A program made the position numbers and the translations under genes. The notes below the pieces were generated by a model that saw nothing but the letters and a program-made list of their open reading frames with translations, ran no database searches and was not told where the DNA came from. From Candidatus Ruthia sp. Cpac_8_S14 (GTDB lineage: Bacteria; Pseudomonadota; Gammaproteobacteria; PS1; Pseudothioglobaceae), in contig CP072533.1 of the NCBI GenBank assembly GCA_021730205.1, positions 372,001 through 436,000 of the forward strand: DNA of 64,000 nucleotides, read 5' to 3'. Below, one piece after another: positions 57,734-64,000 of this stretch (position 1 is the stretch's first letter; every line of letters starts with the position of its first letter).

Positions 57734-60700
57734 ATGGCAAATAAAAATCACGTTGATCAAATAAAAATTGATGGGGTCTATAAAGATTTTGAGTTAGGTA
57801 CTGCTGGAAAGCTCACCAAAGCTTTCATTACTTCGCCATTATCCATTATCATATTCTTTGCTATGATGGGTGCGGGTATTATTGGTTTAATTTCAACCCC
57901 AAGGCAGGAGGACCCTCAAATTTCTGTGCCACTTATTGACTTATTTGTCGAGTATCCGGGTGCCTCTTCTGAGGAAGTGTCAAACATTATTGTTAAGCCT
58001 TTAGAGCGTTTAATGTCAAATATTTTAGGCGTTAAGCATGTTTATTCTGTTAGTGATAAAAGTCAAGGTATTATTACTGTTGAGTTTGATGTGGGTCAGG
58101 AAATGAACACCTCTATTATCAAAGTGCGTGACAAAATGTTGGCAAATCTTGATTTTATGCCACCAGGTGTTAGACAACCACTCATTAAGCCTAAAGAAAT
58201 TGATGACGTATCAATTATTAATTTAACGCTTTGGTCAAAATCACTTGATGATGGGCAGTTACGCTCATTGGGCTTAGAGTTGTTACAACAGCTTGCCAAG
58301 GTTAAAAATACTAATAACGGCTTTATTGTTGGTGGACGTAAGGAAATTTTTCATATTGATGCTTATCCAGGTCGTTTAGCTGGACATGGTATCTCTATTC
58401 AACAAATCGCTAACACAGTTGGTAATGCTAATGTTAGGGGACACACAGGCAATATTGAACTTAATGGCTTTAAGATGGAGGTCTATTCAGGTGATTTTTT
58501 TAGTAAAGTTGAAGATATTGAAAACTTAGTAATTACAGTCAGTGATGGTAAGCCAATTTATGTACGTGATGTGGCTGATGTATATTATGCGCCAGAAGAT
58601 GCCGAGCATATGGTCAGTTATTATACGGGAAAAGCAAATAAAACAGGTAAAAAAGCTACTGGAGAACAAGCTGTAACCATTGCCATTGCAAAGAAATATG
58701 GCACCAATGGTGTGGAAGTAACGCAAAATATTCTTGCTAAAATTGAAGCGTTAAAGGGCAGATTAATCCCTGATAATGTAGAAGTTAGTATTACTAGAAA
58801 CTACGGAGAATCTGCAAAAAACAAAGTAAACGCTTTGATTAAAAAATTATTTATTGCCACAGGTGCAGTGACCATACTTGTTTGGTTTGCTTTGGGTATT
58901 CGTCCAGCTATTGTTGTCACATTGGTTATTCCAGTTGTATTATTGATGACCATTTTTTCTGCATGGATGTTAGGTATGACCATTGATAGGGTAAGTTTAT
59001 TTGCCTTGATTTTTTCAATTGGTATTTTGGTGGATGACGCAATTGTTGTTACCGAAAATATTTATAGACGATGGCTAATTGATAATAAAATCACCATTGG
59101 CACTGCAATTGACGCAGTACGTGAAGTGGGCAACCCAACAATTTTAGCAACTTTTACTGTGGTGGCAGCTTTGGTACCCATGGCGGTAGTGAGTGGTATG
59201 ATGGGTCCATATATGGCGCCAATTCCTGTGCTGGGATCGGTTGCAATGATGTTTTCATTATTTGCAGCATTCGTTTTTACACCTTATTTTATTATGGTGT
59301 TCGCACCACCTTTAAATGTGTTGCAAAAAATGCACAAAAAAGAAGAAAAAGAAACGAAGATTATGTTTGATTTTTTTTATTCGACCATTTTTAAATTATT
59401 CAATATAAAAATATATGGCTGGAGTTTCTTAATTGGATTGGTTGTTGCTTTTTTTATATCAATGTCAATGTTCTATACTACTTCGGTTCCTGTCAAAATG
59501 TTGCCATTGGATAATAAGTCTGAATTTGGTGTGGTTTTGGACATGCCTGATGGTACAGCATTAGCAAATACTGCTTCAACTTTGCATAAAATGGCACAAG
59601 TATTGCGTAATATGCCAGAAGTGGTTGCCGTTCAGTCTTATTCAGGTACTGCCAAGCCTTTTGATTTTAACGGACTAGTAAGGCATTATTATTTAAGACA
59701 AGCCCCTTCAGAAGGCGAATTACAAATTCAGTTGGTGGAAAAGTCAAAACGCGACCGTTCTAGTCATGAGATTTCTTTAGAAGCAAGAACTTTGATTAAA
59801 CAAATTGTGGAAGATGCGGGTGCTGATTATGCCGTTGTTGAAATGCCGCCAGGCCCTCCGGTGTTGCGCCCCGTAGTTGCTGAAGTATATGGTCCAGATA
59901 AAGAAACGCGTCGCAAACTTGCAAATGATTTGACAGAATTATTTAAAGAATCTGGTACAATGACAGACGTTGATAATTTAATGCGTGATAAATATCCCGT
60001 TATTGATTTTCAAGTGGATACGGCAAAAGCTTCTCGATTTGGTGTTAGTGTTATGAGCATTAAAGAGACACTCTCTATGGCTATGAGTAGTCTTAATGTA
60101 GGCACGATTCGATTAAAGAATGCACTTGAACCTTCGCGAATTTGCCTGCAAATACCGTTATCTAAACGCTCTCAATTGTCTTATTTAACTCAATTGCCCG
60201 TACCTTCACAACATGGCGGTATGATTCCAATTTCAGAATTAGGCTCGTTTAGTTATAAAAAGCAAGATGACTTAATTTTTCACAAAGACTTAGCAGATGT
60301 TGAATATGTGTTGGGAGAGCCTAAGGGTCGCTTAAGCGCGCCAATTTATGCAATGATGGGTGTGGATGACTTGCTGCTTAAATACCAAACGATTGATGGC
60401 AAACAATTACAAGGTGAATATCTTGGACCACCAACAGATCAAACCTCTCCAAGTTTTGAATGGACAGGCGAATGGACGGTTACTTATGAGACTTTTCGTG
60501 ATATGGGTAGCGCATTTGCTGTGGCATTGGTGGTAATTTATATGTTAGTTGTATGGCAGTTTGGTAACTTTATTATCCCGGCTGTTATTATGGCACCAAT
60601 TCCATTAACATTACTAGGTATTGTTCCAGGTCATTGGTTATTAGGTGCAGAATTTACAGCCACTTCAATGATTGGCTGGATTGCATTGGCAGGTATTATT

Positions 60701-61201
60701 GTACGAAACTCAATTTTATTGGTTGACTTTACTGTTCAAGAATATGCTAAAGGTATGCCATTTTTTGATGCAGTGATTAATTCATGCTCTTCACGCACAC
60801 GACCTATCATGATTACTGCATTTGCATTGGTTGGGGGCTCTAGTGTTATTTTGTCAGATCCTATCTTTCAAGGCATGGCAATTTCATTGTTATTCGGCGT
60901 ACTGATTTCTACCGTGCTTACTCTAATTGTAATCCCATTAGGTACCTTGTCTGCTGGTGAGGCTGCTTGCAGGAATATTGCAGTTAACATGGAGCTTCTT
61001 CCTGGTGATGCAGATGCAGATGAAAAATACAATGTTGCAAAGCCAGTCAAAGCTAAAAAATCAAAATCTGAGAAGGCAAACAAAGACCCTAAAGAGTGGA
61101 TAAAAACGGTACTGAACAGAAAAGACCAAACTAAAGAGGTTAGTGGTGAAAAAGTAGACACCAACGGACTATTGAAGAAAGAAGATAAGAGCGATTTATG
61201 A
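57734..61201 (+). CDS. RND efflux pump with long basic tail
   Basis: This AcrB-type inner-membrane proton antiporter has 1155 residues. It shows the RND duplication, with periplasmic loops at about 60-365 and 590-920. The transmembrane motif VDDAIVVTENIYRRW carries the two proton-relay aspartate-type residues. FTATSMIGWIALAGIIVRNS and SSRTRPIMITAFALVGGSSV lie in the second half. Compared with the usual 1000-1050 residues it has an N-terminal extension of about 25 and a charged, lysine-rich C-terminal tail of about 90 residues after the last helix. The substrate cannot be predicted. Confidence 0.9.
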   Translation: MANKNHVDQIKIDGVYKDFELGTAGKLTKAFITSPLSIIIFFAMMGAGIIGLISTPRQEDPQISVPLIDLFVEYPGASSEEVSNIIVKPLERLMSNILGVKHVYSVSDKSQGIITVEFDVGQEMNTSIIKVRDKMLANLDFMPPGVRQPLIKPKEIDDVSIINLTLWSKSLDDGQLRSLGLELLQQLAKVKNTNNGFIVGGRKEIFHIDAYPGRLAGHGISIQQIANTVGNANVRGHTGNIELNGFKMEVYSGDFFSKVEDIENLVITVSDGKPIYVRDVADVYYAPEDAEHMVSYYTGKANKTGKKATGEQAVTIAIAKKYGTNGVEVTQNILAKIEALKGRLIPDNVEVSITRNYGESAKNKVNALIKKLFIATGAVTILVWFALGIRPAIVVTLVIPVVLLMTIFSAWMLGMTIDRVSLFALIFSIGILVDDAIVVTENIYRRWLIDNKITIGTAIDAVREVGNPTILATFTVVAALVPMAVVSGMMGPYMAPIPVLGSVAMMFSLFAAFVFTPYFIMVFAPPLNVLQKMHKKEEKETKIMFDFFYSTIFKLFNIKIYGWSFLIGLVVAFFISMSMFYTTSVPVKMLPLDNKSEFGVVLDMPDGTALANTASTLHKMAQVLRNMPEVVAVQSYSGTAKPFDFNGLVRHYYLRQAPSEGELQIQLVEKSKRDRSSHEISLEARTLIKQIVEDAGADYAVVEMPPGPPVLRPVVAEVYGPDKETRRKLANDLTELFKESGTMTDVDNLMRDKYPVIDFQVDTAKASRFGVSVMSIKETLSMAMSSLNVGTIRLKNALEPSRICLQIPLSKRSQLSYLTQLPVPSQHGGMIPISELGSFSYKKQDDLIFHKDLADVEYVLGEPKGRLSAPIYAMMGVDDLLLKYQTIDGKQLQGEYLGPPTDQTSPSFEWTGEWTVTYETFRDMGSAFAVALVVIYMLVVWQFGNFIIPAVIMAPIPLTLLGIVPGHWLLGAEFTATSMIGWIALAGIIVRNSILLVDFTVQEYAKGMPFFDAVINSCSSRTRPIMITAFALVGGSSVILSDPIFQGMAISLLFGVLISTVLTLIVIPLGTLSAGEAACRNIAVNMELLPGDADADEKYNVAKPVKAKKSKSEKANKDPKEWIKTVLNRKDQTKEVSGEKVDTNGLLKKEDKSDL

Positions 61202-61455
61202 TTCGAAACATTAAAGCAATAATAGTAATATCGCTATTATTGCTTTTGTTTAAGTCTGCTAATGCCTTTTGGTCTTCAGGGTTTGTTAAATATTCTAATA
61301 CTCAATTTATAGACGGTGATAATATACTCACACCTTTTGTTGCACAAAAGAGAAAGATTATTAATAGGAAAAGAATAATATCAAGGAAAGGTGCTATAAA
61401 TCATATTGTTTATTTTCCTGTATATATTCCCATCTTTATTCCTACTAACTTTTAA
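61198..61455 (+). CDS. Small secreted or membrane protein of unknown function
   Basis: 85 residues with a clear signal sequence or helix ([18 protein letters not shown], then KSANA). A mature part with a basic stretch [14 protein letters not shown] follows, ending in aromatic/hydrophobic [14 protein letters not shown]. No family recognised. It overlaps the RND pump stop by ATGA and is therefore probably translated with it. Its stop shares TTAA with lipA on the other strand. Confidence 0.6.
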   Translation: MIRNIKAIIVISLLLLLFKSANAFWSSGFVKYSNTQFIDGDNILTPFVAQKRKIINRKRIISRKGAINHIVYFPVYIPIFIPTNF

Positions 61456-62399
61456 CTCATTAACTCACCCTTGACTTGTAAATCAGCATGGTAAGAAGAG
61501 CGTACCATAGGCCCGCTAGCAACTTGAACAAAACCTAGCTTAAGTGCAATTTTTTTGTATTTATAAAATTGATTCGGATGAATATACGCCTCAACAGCCA
61601 AATGATGTTTACTTGGCTGCAAATACTGGCCTAAGGTAAGCATATCTACATTGTGTGTACGCAAGTTTTTTAATACATCAATAACTTGTTTTTCACTTTC
61701 ACCCACCCCTAGCATTAATCCTGATTTGGTAATGAGAAATGGGTGTTGTTGTTTAAATTCTTTAAGTAGTCTTAATGAATACTCATAATTTGCACCAGGG
61801 CGAACTTTTGGATATAAGCTTGGCACTGTTTCCAGATTATGATTAAAGACATCAGGCGAGCAAGATTTAAGAACTTTAAGTGCTTTATCAATCCTACCTC
61901 TGAAATCTGGTGTTAAAATTTCAATTTTTACTTTGGGTGTGCTTAGCCTGATATTATCAATGCACATTTTAAAATGTTGAGCGCCGCCATCACGTAAATC
62001 ATCCCTATCTACTGACGTAATCACCACATATTTAAGCTGCATTTTTTTAATGGTATCAGCTAAATGTTTAGGTTCATCTACATCAAGTGCCTTTGGCTTA
62101 CCATGAGCCACATCGCAAAATGGGCAACGACGTGTGCAAATTTGCCCCATAATCATAAAGGTGGCAGTACCATGATTAAAACACTCGCTTAAATTTGGAC
62201 ATTGCGCCTCTTCACAAACTGTAAATAATCTTTGTAATCGAAGTGTGTGTTTTAATTCATCAACTTTTGAGCCAACAGTGTGTTTAATGCGAATCCAACT
62301 TGGCTTTCTAATGGGTAGTTTGTCAGCATCGGGTTTAATTTTTAGGCGAGCCATTTTGGATTTGCCTTTTAGGCTTTTAATGTCTATTTCTTGTAACAT
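61452..62399 (-). CDS. lipA: Lipoyl synthase
   Basis: This radical-SAM enzyme inserts two sulfurs into octanoyl-protein. It has both cluster motifs: [12 protein letters not shown] for the auxiliary 4Fe-4S that donates sulfur, and CTRRCPFC for the radical-SAM cluster. Other blocks are [12 protein letters not shown] and [13 protein letters not shown], and it ends with SSYHADLQ, the family RSSYHA serine ligand. I use ATG 62399 ([12 protein letters not shown]), because the [14 protein letters not shown] segment matches family N-termini; it overlaps lipB by 23 bases. Length is 315. Confidence 0.96.
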   Translation of the reverse strand: MLQEIDIKSLKGKSKMARLKIKPDADKLPIRKPSWIRIKHTVGSKVDELKHTLRLQRLFTVCEEAQCPNLSECFNHGTATFMIMGQICTRRCPFCDVAHGKPKALDVDEPKHLADTIKKMQLKYVVITSVDRDDLRDGGAQHFKMCIDNIRLSTPKVKIEILTPDFRGRIDKALKVLKSCSPDVFNHNLETVPSLYPKVRPGANYEYSLRLLKEFKQQHPFLITKSGLMLGVGESEKQVIDVLKNLRTHNVDMLTLGQYLQPSKHHLAVEAYIHPNQFYKYKKIALKLGFVQVASGPMVRSSYHADLQVKGELMS

Positions 62400-62991
62400 A
62401 ATTAATGAGTATTTGGCTAAGTTTCTCAGCAACGGTATTTAAGGTATCGCTATTGTTCGTTAAATCACAAAGCTGTGTTACTTTCAATCCTTGATATCCA
62501 CAGGGGTTAATTTGCATAAATGGAGATAAATCCATATCCACATTAAGGCTCAAACCATGATAAGTTTTTGATTGTTTAACCTTTAAGCCCAGCGCTGCAA
62601 TTTTAGCGTTATTAACATACACACCCGGTGCACCTGATTTTAGATGCGCTTTAATGGCGTAAATTTTTAATAAATCAATGATTGAATTTTCAATGATTTC
62701 AATCATTTTTTTAACCCCAATCTCAAGACGTTTAAGGTCAATTAAGCAATAAATAACCGCTTGACCAGGGCCGTGATAAGTAATTTGCCCGCCACGATCG
62801 GTTTGAATAATGGGAATATTACTGCTTGAAAAAACATATTCTGGTTTACTAGAAATACCTTGCGTAAATACAGGACTGTGCTCTACAATCCACAACTCAT
62901 CTTTGGTGTTTTTATCACGAGTGTTAGTAAATATTTTCATCCGTTCCCAGATGTTTAAATAGTCTTGACGCCCTAAGTTGATAATACGCAT
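62377..62991 (-). CDS. lipB: Octanoyltransferase LipB
   Basis: LipB moves octanoate from ACP to lipoyl domains, the step before LipA. The 204-residue protein contains [34 protein letters not shown], the lysine in [20 protein letters not shown], and the catalytic cysteine in [11 protein letters not shown]. The order ybeD-lipB-lipA is the gammaproteobacterial norm. Confidence 0.96.
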   Translation of the reverse strand: MRIINLGRQDYLNIWERMKIFTNTRDKNTKDELWIVEHSPVFTQGISSKPEYVFSSSNIPIIQTDRGGQITYHGPGQAVIYCLIDLKRLEIGVKKMIEIIENSIIDLLKIYAIKAHLKSGAPGVYVNNAKIAALGLKVKQSKTYHGLSLNVDMDLSPFMQINPCGYQGLKVTQLCDLTNNSDTLNTVAEKLSQILINYVTRNRH

Positions 62992-62997
62992 AAGAAT

Positions 62998-63276
62998 TTA
63001 TAAAACATAAGACACTAGATGGCAGTCTTGTAAATCTTGATTAATGGCATCTAATTGAGCTCTACTACTGACAATAATACGGATGGTAAAAGATACATAA
63101 CTACCTTTAGAACTGTGCTTTTTTGTTATTTGATTGGGGTGTAATTTGTCAGTGTGATGCTCAACAATACTGCAAATTGTGTGCTGAAATGCTTCACAAT
63201 CTTTGCCAAGTATCTTAATAGGGTAATCGCAAGGAGAATTAAATAGCGCTTCTGAAGTGGGATTAGTGGTAGTCAT
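62998..63276 (-). CDS. ybeD: DUF493/YbeD family protein
   Basis: The 92-residue ferredoxin-like-fold protein has the family pattern NSPCDYPIKILGKDC and SSKGSYVSFTIRI, with a conserved C-terminal L-x-x-xVSYVL. Function unknown; it is always next to lipB in enterics and may be regulatory. It is divergent from a degraded ATPase gene. Confidence 0.88.
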   Translation of the reverse strand: MTTTNPTSEALFNSPCDYPIKILGKDCEAFQHTICSIVEHHTDKLHPNQITKKHSSKGSYVSFTIRIIVSSRAQLDAINQDLQDCHLVSYVL

Positions 63277-63338
63277 ATCAGGTAATTTTATCTTTTGTTA
63301 CTGTAAAATAGGGCTTGTTTTAATAATTTCAAGTATTC

Positions 63339-63930
63339 ATGCGTCCAGAACAAGTCAGTAAAATCCTTAATGAAGAGTTAATATCAGTGATGCAAGGTCA
63401 TCATACACCTGTTATGTTATGGGGCGCACCAGGGAATTGGCAAATCCAAAATCATCTCTCAAATGGCGACCAAGAATGGGGTTAATATCATTGATATTCG
63501 CTTATCAACTCATTCTTGACCGTTGTTTAGGTGATTATGGGGTTAATATCAATTGTGTCTGAGTGTTGGGTGATATTTTCTGCAGGCAATCGTCAAGGTG
63601 ATCAAGATGTTACTTATTCCATGCCCGTACCTTTTGGTAAATCGATTTTCGCATTTTGAGCTTGATGCTATTATTAATTCAATTTCCAAAGGGCTTGATT
63701 TGCAATATGCAATTTGTGCAGCGCTAACAGATAGAGTAATCGACGTTAAAGGTACCAATCATGCTGAAAAGGTGTGGGATAATATTCTTAATTTTGCTAA
63801 AAATTTTCCACAAAAAGAATTGGGCGTTATGCTAGTATCAGATATGCAGCGCGTCATTGATGGTGATATTTTTACCATTTCTGAATTTTCCGATTGGGCA
63901 AATAAAATTGCCGATGTCATGTTTGACTAA
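63339..63930 (+). pseudogene. MoxR-type AAA ATPase relic
   Basis: An ATG opens RPEQVSKILNEELISVMQGH and PVMLWGAPG, the N-terminus of a MoxR-family ATPase. An inserted base then breaks the Walker A: one frame ends in GAPG and the next gives IGKSKIISQMATKNGVNII and IDIRLS. A short mid-section follows, then an open C-terminal part (63655-63930: KGLDLQYAICAALTDRVIDV, ELGVMLVSDMQRVIDG, ANKIADVMF). The central Walker B and sensor region is deleted. Confidence 0.75.
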
Positions 63931-64000
63931 AACCGATGGTTAGACTTAATCAAAATAATACCTATCCAATAACGCCCTTTCTACGCTCAGGATTTAGGGT
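63931..64000. other. Short end segment with no gene call
   Basis: The last 70 bases follow the ATPase relic. VRLNQNN can be read in one frame, but I cannot assign it. A VWA-type partner is common after MoxR genes, so its remnant or start could be here. Confidence 0.2.

Noticed and set aside
63598..63930. 110-codon open frame as a stand-alone gene
   Set aside because: Its sequence is the C-terminal part of a MoxR-type ATPase whose N-terminus is upstream in other frames.

Overview
The window looks like a chromosomal segment of an AT-rich, host-restricted gammaproteobacterium. Gene content and order (apaH-apaG-ksgA-pdxA, lipA-lipB-ybeD, murJ-lpxA-fabZ-lpxD-bamA-rseP, a full isc operon, groESL next to rpoH) are gammaproteobacterial. 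The many half-erased genes, short intergenic gaps and cytochrome/sulfur-type relics fit a sulfur-oxidising symbiont of the SUP05/vesicomyid-clam type (Ruthia/Vesicomyosocius-like). That placement is inference from gene style, not from a database match.

Layout. 0.1-8.4 kb: a HAD phosphatase half, uup, ccmH, yjbQ, a TPR relic, lysS, a MazG-like gene, cmk, rpsA, ihfB, then tRNA-Lys. 8.6-11.1 kb: a graveyard (slyD relic, rhodanese/metallo-beta-lactamase relic) around one intact DUF423 gene. 11.1-13.6 kb: rsgA, a small cytochrome c and an M48 protease on the minus strand. 13.7-14.8 kb: another graveyard with an IHF/HU-like scrap and a probable transporter tail. 15-22 kb: lysC-ilvE-(zinc-finger relic)-aroK-tolC, an M61 peptidase relic, ttcA-lpxL and cysE. 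22-28 kb: iscRSUA-hscB-[toxin/antitoxin relic]-hscA-fdx, then a surface-protein relic. 28-31.8 kb: an unidentified relic, apbC/mrp and metG, whose C-terminal domain has been cut off by a stop codon.

31.87-33.11 kb is the most unusual part. A tRNA-Ser gene has lost its matching 3' end, and the matching 3' end lies 1.15 kb away behind a 16-bp direct repeat. The interval carries repeated CCGCCCCTTTT-type motifs, a NERD-domain gene and an intact tRNA-Ser(GGA), which looks like a worn-down integrated element.

33-52.5 kb: prlC, a small membrane protein, fabF-acpP, a queC relic, parE, a pentaheme cytochrome, groEL-groES-rpoH-gmk-yggX and the envelope cluster. 52.5-63.3 kb: dapF (apparently leaderless), apaH-apaG-ksgA-pdxA, an RND efflux pair with a small secreted partner, and lipA-lipB-ybeD. 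63.3-63.9 kb: a MoxR-type AAA ATPase relic.

The intact genes cover information processing (tRNA synthetases, S1, RsgA, KsgA, TtcA), Fe-S assembly, lipid A and outer-membrane construction, amino-acid synthesis (LysC, IlvE, AroK, CysE, DapF), lipoylation, heat shock and export. The relics are mostly non-essential functions: a prolyl isomerase, queuosine synthesis, peptidases, a toxin and adhesin-like repeats. I saw no complete novel multi-gene system. The best candidates for follow-up are the tRNA-Ser element, the toxin relic inside the isc operon and the severed MetRS domain.
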